Assembly (NCBI RefSeq): GCF_003254055.1
Contig: NZ_QKZT01000005.1
Coordinates: 1-64,000 of the forward strand
Direction: 5' to 3'
Origin: Algoriphagus chordae
GTDB lineage: Bacteria > Bacteroidota > Bacteroidia > Cytophagales > Cyclobacteriaceae
Length of the DNA: 64,000 nucleotides
How positions within the stretch are numbered: position 1 is the first letter of the stretch; every line of letters begins with the position of its first letter. Below are positions 15,661 to 25,752 of the stretch, piece by piece. A program made the translations under genes and the position numbers. The notes beneath the pieces are model-generated. The model had not been told where the DNA came from and did not search any database. It was given only the letters and a program-made list of their open reading frames with translations.

Positions 15661-18600
15661 TTGCGAAAAAAATATTATTTCAAAACTTTTACTAATTCAA
15701 AGTTTAATGGCTACTTATGCGGAGCTAATAGAATCACCCCAAAAAACTTCAATTTGCTGACTAAAAAAACTATAATATTAGTATTCTACTTTGTGCTATT
15801 TTCAGCTAAGACTATCATAGGCCAAACTGAAGCAATCAATCAAATCACCACCGAACATGGTCTATTAAATAATTACATCACCTGCATCTATCAGGACGAG
15901 TCAGGATTTATTTGGATAGGTACCAAAGAGGGGGCTAGTCGATTTGATGGCACCGATTATATTCACTTCACTCACAATCCGGCAGATTCTTTATCTCTAT
16001 CCAGCAGCACTGTGCTGGATATTATTCAAGATAAACAGGGTAATATATGGATTGCTACTAATGAAGGACTCAACTTTTTGGAAAAGGATCAGGATATCAT
16101 CCAGCAGATCCACTTTCCCAGTAAGCAGCCCAAAGGAAACTTCATTTCTAAACTTTTTATAGATAATTCCGACAAGCTATGGGTCGGTACTGGCAGTGGG
16201 GAACTTTACCTCTACAAAAGTGAAAATGAAGGATTTGAAAATTTCACTAAGGAAGGCATGGCTGAAATCAGAGATATCATTCAGCTTGATAATCAAAGCC
16301 TCCTGTTAGGATATGGTGATTGGGTACTACGAAATAAAAAAGGGGGGGTGAGTTTATTTGACATCAAAACAAAAAATTATCATGCGATAGAAAACCCAAG
16401 TATTCCATCAGACTTATCAATCACCAAACTCCTCAAGCATCAAACTAGAATATTCTTTTCCACCTATAATAAAGGGGTTTTTGAGTGGGATCAACAACAA
16501 GGAAAATTGGAAAGAATAGACAGCGAGAATTATTCGACAGACTTAATTTATGATATAATTTCAACACCTGAGGGTCAGGTATGGTTAGCCACCGATGGGA
16601 AAGGAATATTACAACTAGATTTAAGTACTGGTGAAATCAGTCCAATACCAGGAAATAAATCCCTTAATAGCAAAGCTATAACGAGCCTATTATATGATAG
16701 TAATAATATTACCTGGGTAGGAACAGTGAATGGAGGAGTCAATAAAATTGATCCGCACAAAAGCAAAATCGATCACTGGGGCTATACCAATGACCCATCT
16801 AGTGGATTAAGTGGGAAATCTGTCCTTAGTCTTTCCAAAAGTAAAAGAGGTGGAATCTGGATAGGAATGGATCATGGAAGCATAAATTACTTTGATCCAA
16901 CTTCTTCGCAATTCCAGTATCACATTAGTTCTTCCTCCATGTCTACCCCTGCTGATGCGGTAATTCTCGGATTAATGGAAGATAGCAAAGAAAATCTATG
17001 GATTGGCTATTATTTGAAGGGGCTGGGCAGGTTAAAGAATCAAACAAATATCTTCGAGCACCATTTAGACGAAAAATGGCTTTATGGAGCTACCTACTTG
17101 AAGTCTTTTTATGAAGATTCTGACGGAACAATTTGGCTAGGGTCCAGAAATCAGGGTCTTATCAAGGTAAACCAGGAATTAAATAAGTCTCAAAACTATA
17201 AACATGATCCGGGAGATGCTAAATCACTCCCACACAACCATGTTTCAGTAATCATAGAAAAGGATAAGGACCATCTCTGGGTCGGTACATTTAACGGTTT
17301 AAGCCTTTTTGATAAAAAATCTGGGACATTCGAAAAGCTACCTAATGATCCGACCAATCCTAATAGTCTACAAGGAAAGGCTGTGTACTCTATTTGTAAG
17401 GATCTTTCAGGGAACCTTTGGATCGCAACTGACAAGGCACTTAACTACCTTGACTTATCTACTGATCAATTTACTCAGTTTAACGTTTCTCATGGCCTAC
17501 CTAGTAACACCATTAAAGGTGTAATTCTGGATGATTACCAGGAGTTATGGGTTTCCACTAATCAGGGAATTTCCCACTTCTCTCCCACTACCAAAAAGTT
17601 TACTAACTATGGCTTCCAAGATGGTGTGATAGGAATAGAGTTTAATGAAAATGCTGCACTGAAAGACGATTCAGGAAAACTATACTTCGGTAGTGTCGAT
17701 GGAATCACCTCTTTTCATCCAAAGGAAATTAAGAAAAACAAGGTTCCTCCTCATATTTACCTATCCCGGCTTTCCATCGAAAATGAACCTATAAAAACTG
17801 GGGACTACACGGATATTCTTACAAAATCTCTAAATGAAACTAAAGCCATAACCTTAAACTACAATCAGGCAGATTTCACGATAGAATTTATTGCCCTCAA
17901 TTATACTTCTCCTGAAAAAAATCAATACGCCTATCAATTAGTTGGTTTTGACAACACATGGCGCGCAATCGGAAATGAACGAAAAGCTATATATACCAAT
18001 ATTGATCCAGGAGAATATACGTTTACCGTCAAGGCAGCAAATAATGATGGGCTCTGGAACGAAACGCCACGAACGCTAACCATTACCATCCTACCACCTT
18101 GGTGGAAAACATGGTGGGCTTATACCCTATATATGTCCATGATTTTATTGGCTATATACGGAATAAGCAGAGCATCCCTGAATAGAATGCGCTTAAGAAA
18201 CGATCTCAAATTTGAGAGAATAGAAAAACAGCAACAAGAGGCACTTTCCAAAATGAAAATCAATTTCTTTACAAATATTTCTCATGAGTTTAAGACTCCT
18301 TTGACCTTAATCTCTGGACCAGCTCAGTCACTTGGACAACTTCAAAAACTACCTCAAGAGAGCAAATACTTCATAAAGCTTATTCAAGCTAATGCAAAAA
18401 GATTACAAGTATTGGTAGAACAACTTATGGATTTCAGAAAGGCGGAAGAGGGAGAAGTTGCCTTGCACAAAATGGAAATAGAACTTGTAGGTTTTCTAAA
18501 TGGCTGCCTGGACAATTTCAGTTTTTTAGCAGATCAGCAAGAAATCTCAGTGAGTAAAAATTATGATGCTGATTGCCTCTTTATTGACGTCGACAAAAAT

Positions 18601-19770
18601 AAACTAGATATCGTCCTATATAACTTACTTTCAAATGCTTTTAAATTCACTGAAAAGGGTGGAGCAATAGTGGTAGGATTAACTATTCTGGAAGATGAAA
18701 TCAAAATCTTTGTAGAGGACAATGGAATTGGAATTTCTCCCAATGAACTTCAATACATCTTTGAACCCTTCTATCAAAGCTCCCACAATTTACCAGGAAC
18801 TGGAATCGGTTTGCCGTTGTCCAAAACATACATGCAACTGCATGGTGGCCGAATTGAAGCTAGTAGTAAGCAAAATGAAGGCAGTAATTTCTCACTGTTT
18901 TTTCCATTCGACTCCAGTCAAGGGAAATATAGCCCTGTCCTCGAAACTAAGTTGGCAAAACAAAAAGTCCAACATCGCATAAAATCAACAGATCTATTAG
19001 AACTTGCCTCTGAAGCCGAAAAGGTTTTAATCATAGAAGATGATCTTCAAATGCAGTCCTATATTCTGGCTTGTTTTAAGCCTTTGTATCACACCAAAGT
19101 CGCCAATGATGGGGCAATAGGAAAAGAAATTGCAGACGAATGGCAGCCAGACTTAATCATCTGCGATGTCATGATGCCAAACATGGATGGAATCACCTTA
19201 GTAAAATTGTTGAAAGCCAATTTTATGACTTCGCACATTCCGATCATATTACTTACAGCAAAAGCGGATGAGAATGATATTCAAGAGGGTCTTCGCTTTG
19301 GTGCTGATGATTACATTCCTAAGCCATTCAACCCTAATATTTTAATCACCAAGGTTCAAAATATCATCTCAATTCGAAAAAACCTTCAAGAAATATATAG
19401 GAGTTCTACCTCTAAAGCACCAGAAAAATTGGACTTGAACCAAATGGACAAAGATTTTTTAAAAAACATCAACCAAGCATTATTTGAAAACTATAGAGAT
19501 CCAGAATTTAATATAAATCAATTAGCAGAAAATCTGGGACTGAGTAGAAGCCAGCTATTCAGGAAAATAAAAGGTTTATCCGGGCAAACTCCGCATTACT
19601 ACTTACAAATATTTCGACTGGACCAGTCAAGAGAATTACTCCTCAATAGTGGATTAAACATCTCTGAAGTTGCCTATGAACTTGGATTTGGCACGGTAAA
19701 AAATTTCCGGATAGCCTTCAAAAAGCATTATGGTTGCACTCCCAGAGATTATATAAATCTACATTCTTAG
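15661..19770 (+). CDS. Hybrid two-component system regulator (HTCS)
   Basis: The 1369-residue protein joins a periplasmic sensor to a DNA-binding output. Reg_prop propeller repeats (ITTEHGLLNNYI, then DESGFIWIGTKEGASRFDG) run from about 55 to 680, followed by a Y_Y_Y domain to about 805. A membrane segment is at about 815-838. The histidine kinase has ISHEFKTPLT with His near 875, VEDNGIGIS and GTGIGLPLSKTYMQLHGG. The receiver has ICDVMMPNMDG with Asp near 1168 and a TAKAD / PKPF Lys. An AraC-type HTH is at about 1275-1369. The open frame begins at TTG 15661, but a TTG at 15754 directly before a good signal peptide (LTKKTIILVFYFVLFSA) is an equally possible start; no ATG exists nearby. It probably controls the divergent SusCD pair. 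Confidence 0.92.
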   Translation: MRKKYYFKTFTNSKFNGYLCGANRITPKNFNLLTKKTIILVFYFVLFSAKTIIGQTEAINQITTEHGLLNNYITCIYQDESGFIWIGTKEGASRFDGTDYIHFTHNPADSLSLSSSTVLDIIQDKQGNIWIATNEGLNFLEKDQDIIQQIHFPSKQPKGNFISKLFIDNSDKLWVGTGSGELYLYKSENEGFENFTKEGMAEIRDIIQLDNQSLLLGYGDWVLRNKKGGVSLFDIKTKNYHAIENPSIPSDLSITKLLKHQTRIFFSTYNKGVFEWDQQQGKLERIDSENYSTDLIYDIISTPEGQVWLATDGKGILQLDLSTGEISPIPGNKSLNSKAITSLLYDSNNITWVGTVNGGVNKIDPHKSKIDHWGYTNDPSSGLSGKSVLSLSKSKRGGIWIGMDHGSINYFDPTSSQFQYHISSSSMSTPADAVILGLMEDSKENLWIGYYLKGLGRLKNQTNIFEHHLDEKWLYGATYLKSFYEDSDGTIWLGSRNQGLIKVNQELNKSQNYKHDPGDAKSLPHNHVSVIIEKDKDHLWVGTFNGLSLFDKKSGTFEKLPNDPTNPNSLQGKAVYSICKDLSGNLWIATDKALNYLDLSTDQFTQFNVSHGLPSNTIKGVILDDYQELWVSTNQGISHFSPTTKKFTNYGFQDGVIGIEFNENAALKDDSGKLYFGSVDGITSFHPKEIKKNKVPPHIYLSRLSIENEPIKTGDYTDILTKSLNETKAITLNYNQADFTIEFIALNYTSPEKNQYAYQLVGFDNTWRAIGNERKAIYTNIDPGEYTFTVKAANNDGLWNETPRTLTITILPPWWKTWWAYTLYMSMILLAIYGISRASLNRMRLRNDLKFERIEKQQQEALSKMKINFFTNISHEFKTPLTLISGPAQSLGQLQKLPQESKYFIKLIQANAKRLQVLVEQLMDFRKAEEGEVALHKMEIELVGFLNGCLDNFSFLADQQEISVSKNYDADCLFIDVDKNKLDIVLYNLLSNAFKFTEKGGAIVVGLTILEDEIKIFVEDNGIGISPNELQYIFEPFYQSSHNLPGTGIGLPLSKTYMQLHGGRIEASSKQNEGSNFSLFFPFDSSQGKYSPVLETKLAKQKVQHRIKSTDLLELASEAEKVLIIEDDLQMQSYILACFKPLYHTKVANDGAIGKEIADEWQPDLIICDVMMPNMDGITLVKLLKANFMTSHIPIILLTAKADENDIQEGLRFGADDYIPKPFNPNILITKVQNIISIRKNLQEIYRSSTSKAPEKLDLNQMDKDFLKNINQALFENYRDPEFNINQLAENLGLSRSQLFRKIKGLSGQTPHYYLQIFRLDQSRELLLNSGLNISEVAYELGFGTVKNFRIAFKKHYGCTPRDYINLHS

Positions 19771-20334
19771 TATATTAATTGGCGTTCATGAAATGTTTGC
19801 CTAGCCTAATTGATTTTAGTAAGGATGAATTGAAAACGGCAATAACAACACACAACAATTACTGACATAAGAAGTTATAATTTAACCATATCCCTAAGCA
19901 AAATCATTGAACAAATATCATAACGTCTTAATGAATACTATTTATTGCAATGCTCCTCAAGTATCATAAATCCCTATACCTTATCAATTCTAAAGTCTGC
20001 TTCTCCAAGTCAATATGAAAATAACTTTAGCGAAAAATCTTATTTTCATCGAAAATATTTACGTATCTTATTTAAAATCAGTAAATTAGAATTCCATATA
20101 TTCTGTGCAGGAAAAATGACTTTTTGAATAGGTTTTTCCTGTTTTTTAAACTTGTGTTTTTAAAACGCTTTTATACTTTCTCAGAAACAGTTGCCTATGA
20201 CGCACAACTATTCTTTTAATCAAGTAGTCGGCCAAATCTAATTTTGGAGAGATTGCGGTTTTACACGTCTTGCTCATACTATGTATAGAGCGCAAAATAG
20301 TATTGTCTAATTTTTAACTTAAACTATTTTAATA
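19771..20334. other. Intergenic region, no gene seen
   Basis: The stretch of about 560 bases is AT-rich and separates the hybrid regulator from the two-gene unit that follows. Short open frames have no recognisable content. The last 60 bases before 20335 (TATTGTCTAATTTTTAACTT) probably contain the promoter of the next unit. No clear hairpin follows the regulator. Confidence 0.5.
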
Positions 20335-22083
20335 ATGAGCCTAAATCCTAGTAATCAATCTTTTTTATCAAGCCCAAAGTATGGGTATGATTTTGTTGTG
20401 GCTACATCTCAAGCCAGTATAAATTCGGGTCTTTTAGAATATTTAGACGATTCTAATCAGCCTATCTCCTACTTATGTTTTCTCGCAGACTCTGAAGGCA
20501 ATCCAACGGTAGAAATAAGTTTGGGAGACTTAATGAAGAAAACTGGTGGTATCAATCCATTTGAAATACCAGAAGGCATCTCTTATGATGATCCACGGAT
20601 TAGTACCCTAACCAAAAATATGTTTGTAGTGGGTCTAAAAATCCAATTAGGCCTTCCATCTGGGATTTTACCTAAAGATCTTCCTAAGGTGATTCAACTA
20701 GGGAATGCGGCCAACAATGTGGGTTTCAATCTGCTTTGCTCTCAATTTACCGTAATTCAAAACAGCCCTCCTAGTGGTTTTGGTTCTGCGGGCACTTGGA
20801 ATGTATGGTCTCAACCAGCTAATAAATCCTGGCATTTTTCCACTAGGGTCAATTTGGTTTATAAGGATCTGGATTCTGAGCTGAATACCCCCTACTTCAA
20901 TAATCACCCCAAGAAAAAGCAGGCACTTATTAATCAGTTGAAAAACTTGAACTCCGGTGCATTTAGTCTGCAGCAGTTACTTTTTGATCTTGACAATGCG
21001 GCTATCCAATCCATACCTACTATTAACGGAATTGAATCTGGGTCAGATGCGGAATACGTGATTACCAAATCCTTCGTAGATCTATACTTTCAAACTGCCA
21101 AAGCCTACGGAGAGCCCATCTTATCTGTTCATGCGGTAGACAATCAACCAGACAACTCTTCCTTGAGGCTGACGGACATTGAGAGAGAAGTCGGACAATT
21201 CGTGGATGCCAATGGTGCTCCCATAGAAAACCCAAGTCCAGTACAAGAAGAGGCAGCAACACTCGCCTACCTGTGTGCGGTAAATAACAATAAACTACCA
21301 GGGGCAGCTGTTTTTTCATGGAACTGGCTGGACCCAAACCAAATATCTGATTTCAGTGGTGTGATCGCAGTAAATAGAAACACCTTAGCCCAATACTATA
21401 GCGAAGTATTGGTTCCGGTCCTTCGTAACTCATGTATCGCTGTAAAATGTGATGTCACACATGAGGATGGGTCCTGGATCACTGGTAAGGTAAAATACAA
21501 AGGCGCATTCACTTCAGGTCAAAACCCTACTTCAGTATCCTTTCCAGGCTCAGGTGCAGAGGTATTGAAAATATCATATTGCGATAGTTGTAAAGACTCT
21601 ACAAAGGATGGGGCAACTTACGGGGAGCTGAAACTGAATAGCAAATTTGATTGCAGTATTTCCTTTTCTGGAAACCAAATCACTATAGTTCAGCATCTGT
21701 TGGTTTCTATTTACTTGCAGTGGGACGCCACAGGTGATTCTGTGGACTTTTTTGATAAAAAATATACTGATGTATACACACTTTCAGTAGATCAAAATGG
21801 AGACCTCCAAATGAGTGCTCCTAAGAGTACATTTGAAGACAACTCAAAAAAGCCAGACAGGAGTTGGATAGTAAATCTTTTTACGAATATTAATACTATC
21901 ATCGAGAGTTTTGACAAGCAAATCAGTGGTTTCTTAAACGGTAAGATTAATGATATCCCTGCTACTGATATTAAAAATTTCATTTTTCCAGGAGCTAATG
22001 TCCTTACCTACAAGGACGTACAATTTTCTGAAAATCAGGACTTAATATCTGAAATAACCTACCTCAGTACAGAGAGAATCTAG
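20335..22083 (+). CDS. Unassigned protein, possibly TULIP/P47-like
   Basis: I do not recognise this 582-residue protein with certainty. It has no signal peptide and no membrane segment. The start KYGYDFVVATSQASINSGLL, a repeat of WNVWSQPANKSWHF-type aromatic segments, SAFSLQQLLFDLDNA-like text at about 213-226 and the ending FIFPGANVLTYKDVQFSEN resemble the plan of P47/TULIP-fold lipid-binding proteins (an N-terminal helix 'Y-D-x-V' and a final 'FPG...V' strand). That is an inference from pattern only. It is followed after 40 bases by a 1150-residue partner in the same direction, so the two form an operon. The unit lies between two SusCD loci but shows no link to carbohydrate use. Confidence 0.45.
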   Translation: MSLNPSNQSFLSSPKYGYDFVVATSQASINSGLLEYLDDSNQPISYLCFLADSEGNPTVEISLGDLMKKTGGINPFEIPEGISYDDPRISTLTKNMFVVGLKIQLGLPSGILPKDLPKVIQLGNAANNVGFNLLCSQFTVIQNSPPSGFGSAGTWNVWSQPANKSWHFSTRVNLVYKDLDSELNTPYFNNHPKKKQALINQLKNLNSGAFSLQQLLFDLDNAAIQSIPTINGIESGSDAEYVITKSFVDLYFQTAKAYGEPILSVHAVDNQPDNSSLRLTDIEREVGQFVDANGAPIENPSPVQEEAATLAYLCAVNNNKLPGAAVFSWNWLDPNQISDFSGVIAVNRNTLAQYYSEVLVPVLRNSCIAVKCDVTHEDGSWITGKVKYKGAFTSGQNPTSVSFPGSGAEVLKISYCDSCKDSTKDGATYGELKLNSKFDCSISFSGNQITIVQHLLVSIYLQWDATGDSVDFFDKKYTDVYTLSVDQNGDLQMSAPKSTFEDNSKKPDRSWIVNLFTNINTIIESFDKQISGFLNGKINDIPATDIKNFIFPGANVLTYKDVQFSENQDLISEITYLSTERI

Positions 22084-22123
22084 ACTCGACAACATTAATT
22101 TTTCAACATAAACTTACCTACTC

Positions 22124-25100
22124 ATGAGTACTTTGAAAATAACAACGTCATCCGATATGATGAAAAACTACTTGCAGGCAGAAATCATTTCTCCTCAGGC
22201 AAAATTTGAAGCTCTTCAAACAGACAATGGGTTATCCATGCTTTTTTCAATGGGGACAAATAATGTTTTATACCTCACCAAGGAATCTTCAGGTGAAAGC
22301 ACTGCAGGATGGACAAAAACGGATTTAAGTTCATCACAAATTAAGGAAGAGTTCTCCGCTGACCCCAGTGCCGCATGTAGGACTTTTGATGCAGGCCAAA
22401 GTGCCATGGACGGCTCCTTAAACTTAGCCATGACAATCAAAGCAGCTTCGCAGGATCACCTTTACCTAAGCCTTGGAAACTCTAACTCTGACCTTAGCTG
22501 GACACAATCTATGCCTTGGAAGTCCATTCCTTTTGATGCGGTTGAGAATAAACCGTCTTCAGTTCAAATCGTTAACGTATTGTTTTGTGAGACTTTTGAA
22601 AATAGCCAATACATTATAGTAGATATTTTAAGAGATCCTGCAAGTTCCGTCAAAGACATTTCTCGTTTCTACATTGATCCATCTAAAAGCTCCGGAAGCT
22701 ATTGGGTCTCTCACGATATCCCTATCGATGTAGAGCAGGGCAATTACCAGAGTATTGTAGGCCGCTCAGCTAAAGGCAAAGTAGATGGAGTCTATACAGC
22801 AGGCAAAGCAGGCAATTCGGGTCAGTTAGCCTACCTTCCAGTGATCAATATATACGGATCCAGTGCACCTGAGCCAATAATCCTAGATCTTCCAAATCAG
22901 GCTATTCCTGAGGCTATTGCTGCACCTAGAAATGAGGATCAGACCACGGATCTTTATGTCATTAGCGGTGAAAACCTGTATTATTTTGCAAGTAACAATC
23001 AATCTTCAAAAGCTAGTCCAATTACCCTTCTTAGTAACTCCATTTTTTCTGGGACAAACAAGCTTGTTGGAATGTACCATCAAGGAGTGGTTACCCTTTG
23101 GGGTAAAAATGGAAATGATCAGGTATACTATCTAAGCTGTACTTCAGACCAAAAAGCAGTCGGTGCACATTGGAGTTTTCCACTTCCAATTTTGGAGGGT
23201 ATGGAGGAGATCTCTCCATATTTAAATCTAGAAGACGGTGTAAATACACTTTTTGCATCAGGAGATGGGGTTTTAGAAAAGATTAGCCAAAGCACAAATT
23301 CCGGAGGCAAACTATGGAGTAGCACTCAAATCAGCCTTCCTACGGCTCCTACATCCCCGCCTATGTCTTTCAATTCCTACACCACCACAATTCAGATTAA
23401 CGATGAAAACGATCTGCCTTTAGGAAATAAAGAAGTTAGCCTAACATCAAGTAAGAGAACAACTGCCTATATAAATGGACTCTATTACATTTTGACAAAT
23501 AATCCAGTGAATATAAAATCCAATTCACTTGGAATGATTACGATCATGGAAGCCACGGGAACAATTTCTGGAAGTACATATGAAGTAGTAACCGCCGAAG
23601 GAAAAGTCAAAATCAATCCAATGGACGGACCATTCAAAAAGTTGTCCCTTTTGGGCTCATCTGATGGTAGTACCGATAAATTAACCAATGCGCAAATCAA
23701 CTTAGGTAATGGGAAAACACAAAAACTCATTAGCGGAAATCCTTCTACAAAAGACCTACAGACTGTATCTCAAGGACTTGCCAATTTGGGACAGAGTTAT
23801 CAATCAATAGGTACTCCTAGCTCAGCTCAATCCATGATGATGGTTTTACCTGTATCTTACCAGGCTCACAGCTTTGGAGAAGATATAATGGTAGCAGCAG
23901 GAGATCTTTTCAAATGGCTGGAATCAGGAGTAGATGCCGTGATTTCTATTATTAAAGATGCAGCCTCAGAGGTATGGCATTTTATTGCGGAAATCGGCGG
24001 AAAAATATATCGAGCAGTCCTAAACGCCGTAGATGCAATAGTCGATGCTGCTATATGGGTCTTTAAGGCAATCAAAACAGCCATCAATGATTTAATCAAG
24101 TTCCTTGAAATGCTCTTTGAATGGGATGATATCAAAAGAACTAAGGAAATCTTACACAATCTAATCAAAGCATGGCTCAACAATGAAGTAGATGGATTAC
24201 AGGTTGTAAAAGGTAAATTTGACGGCTTTATCAAAGAAGCAGAAACCAAAATCAATGAGATGGCAGGAATCAAAGATTGGTCGCCCCTAGGTGATCATAT
24301 GAGCAAACCGCCTGCCTCCGCCACATCGAACCCCACAAAAAATCAAACTTCTGGTTCTCAGCACCTCAACCATCATTTCCAAAACAATGCCTCGGGCATT
24401 ATCCTGAAAGAGTCAGCTCCAGCGCTTGATTTGTTGGAAAATCTGATCAATGATTTGATTGATGCAATAGAACAGGAAGGTGAAGTCTTCGAAGCCATTT
24501 TCGAGCAATTAAAAACACTTGCAAAAGAATTTTCGAGCCTCACCACAGCGGAGATTATTAAGAGATTAATTGGTTTATTCCTCGATGGTATCTTAAGCAG
24601 CGTGCAAGTAGTAGTCGATGCTTTGCTAAATATCCTGACTGATATAGGCAATGCTATAATCGCTATTTTGGACACTAAAATCCATATCCCTGTGATCTCC
24701 GATATTCTTAATGCAATAGGAATTCCAGACATTTCCTTTTTAGATCTTTTCTGTTGGATTTCAGGACTTTCTTTTACAGTTGTCTATAAAATAATCAAGC
24801 AAAAAGCACCTTTCCCAGATGACGATACTTCAAAGTTCCTAGCTACTACTAAGGATCTTCAACTCATCAAAAAAGCCTTCCAAGCGTCTATACAGGTGGC
24901 ACCGAAACAAACAATGATACTAACGGCAGTAAATACTGAAGGTCCGATTTCTATGCCAAAAGCAGCACAGGAAGTGGTATTCGAGCTTGGCCACTCTATC
25001 GGTGCAATAGCTACTTTTATCTCTGCATTCGTCAATGCTCTGGAAGCAGAAGAGTTGCTTGGGGATAATACATATGCCATACCATCTGCAGTTTTAGGCG

Positions 25101-25576
25101 TAGTAGCTGGGGGTTCTGTGGGAGTTGCTAATTTCCTAATACCTCGAGATCCTATTCAAAACACCATTTTCAGCTATCTAGCTACAGGCACCACTGGTGT
25201 TAGAATCATTTCCAAGATCATGTTTTCAGGAGTGCTTCAAAAACGTTTTGCGGCCAATACAAAATTGAGTTTTTTGGCGGCTGGTGATGGTAGAGCCACA
25301 GGAGCCTGCATTGATGCGTTACTAGTCTTCCCCGGGATTATTTGTACGATTTGGCACCTTGTTGAATTTATCAATGAAGAGAAAAATACTGATCTAGCTG
25401 ATGCTGTTGTCGATGAAATCAGTAATGTAACGGGATACTTGAGTAGAATCTCCTATGCACTTGCAGTTAATGATAACGACGAAGAGTCAAGAAATATCTT
25501 TATCGGAGTTATGACTATTGCCAACTTACTCACTGCAGGTCTCCAAACTGCAGAGGTGGTCATTGAAGGTGTATAG
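22124..25576 (+). CDS. 1150-residue protein: propeller-like N-terminus, amphipathic/hydrophobic helices
   Basis: I do not recognise a named family. Residues 1-410 are beta-rich with blade-like repeats (LSMLFSMGTNNVLYLTKES, NLYYFASNN, VTLWGKNGNDQVYYLS, NTLFASGDGVLEKI), suggesting a propeller. Residues 415-520 look like a beta-sandwich (TTTIQINDENDLPLGNKEVS). From about 585 to 690 there are long amphipathic helices (LESGVDAVISIIKDAASEVW, IVDAAIWVFKAIKTAINDLI). A linker rich in Ser, Asn and Thr follows, and after about 770 there are further hydrophobic helices with glycine-rich stretches (AIPSAVLGVVAGGSVGVANF). No signal peptide is present. The layout, a recognition-like head with membrane-active helices, would fit a pore-forming or membrane-remodelling protein; this is inference. 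It is paired with 20335-22083. Confidence 0.45.
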   Translation: MSTLKITTSSDMMKNYLQAEIISPQAKFEALQTDNGLSMLFSMGTNNVLYLTKESSGESTAGWTKTDLSSSQIKEEFSADPSAACRTFDAGQSAMDGSLNLAMTIKAASQDHLYLSLGNSNSDLSWTQSMPWKSIPFDAVENKPSSVQIVNVLFCETFENSQYIIVDILRDPASSVKDISRFYIDPSKSSGSYWVSHDIPIDVEQGNYQSIVGRSAKGKVDGVYTAGKAGNSGQLAYLPVINIYGSSAPEPIILDLPNQAIPEAIAAPRNEDQTTDLYVISGENLYYFASNNQSSKASPITLLSNSIFSGTNKLVGMYHQGVVTLWGKNGNDQVYYLSCTSDQKAVGAHWSFPLPILEGMEEISPYLNLEDGVNTLFASGDGVLEKISQSTNSGGKLWSSTQISLPTAPTSPPMSFNSYTTTIQINDENDLPLGNKEVSLTSSKRTTAYINGLYYILTNNPVNIKSNSLGMITIMEATGTISGSTYEVVTAEGKVKINPMDGPFKKLSLLGSSDGSTDKLTNAQINLGNGKTQKLISGNPSTKDLQTVSQGLANLGQSYQSIGTPSSAQSMMMVLPVSYQAHSFGEDIMVAAGDLFKWLESGVDAVISIIKDAASEVWHFIAEIGGKIYRAVLNAVDAIVDAAIWVFKAIKTAINDLIKFLEMLFEWDDIKRTKEILHNLIKAWLNNEVDGLQVVKGKFDGFIKEAETKINEMAGIKDWSPLGDHMSKPPASATSNPTKNQTSGSQHLNHHFQNNASGIILKESAPALDLLENLINDLIDAIEQEGEVFEAIFEQLKTLAKEFSSLTTAEIIKRLIGLFLDGILSSVQVVVDALLNILTDIGNAIIAILDTKIHIPVISDILNAIGIPDISFLDLFCWISGLSFTVVYKIIKQKAPFPDDDTSKFLATTKDLQLIKKAFQASIQVAPKQTMILTAVNTEGPISMPKAAQEVVFELGHSIGAIATFISAFVNALEAEELLGDNTYAIPSAVLGVVAGGSVGVANFLIPRDPIQNTIFSYLATGTTGVRIISKIMFSGVLQKRFAANTKLSFLAAGDGRATGACIDALLVFPGIICTIWHLVEFINEEKNTDLADAVVDEISNVTGYLSRISYALAVNDNDEESRNIFIGVMTIANLLTAGLQTAEVVIEGV

Positions 25577-25610
25577 ATCGGTAAAAAATAAAGCTAATAA
25601 CTCCCTATTA

Positions 25611-25643
25611 CCAAACTGCAAGCGTAAAAAGCTTGCAGCTTGG
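25611..25643 (+). terminator. Hairpin after the two-gene unit
   Basis: CCAAACTGCAAGC, a GTAAAAA loop and GCTTGCAGCTTGG form a stem of about 12 pairs with one mismatch, 35 bases after the stop of the 1150-residue gene. The T-tract is weak, so it may act together with the next hairpin. Confidence 0.55.
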
Positions 25644-25691
25644 TATTCACAGTAACTCAGGTCTAAATTTGAGATACTAGCTAAAGAGCAA

Positions 25692-25722
25692 AAAATCCGC
25701 ACCCAAACTGGATGCGGATTTT
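25692..25722. terminator. Bidirectional terminator between convergent genes
   Basis: AAAATCCGCA and TGCGGATTTT form a stem with a short loop (CCCAAACTGGA). There are A-tracts on the left and T-tracts on the right. It is placed between the plus-strand unit and the minus-strand SusD gene and can serve both. Confidence 0.8.
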
Positions 25723-25752
25723 CACTATTAAATAAACCTCTTGCAATCTATG

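Noticed and set aside
19945..20127. 60-codon frame after the hybrid regulator
   Set aside because: AT-rich, no family resemblance, no promoter or neighbour to support it.
23128..25080. Minus-strand frames across the 1150-residue gene
   Set aside because: Low-complexity shadows of amphipathic helix coding on the plus strand.
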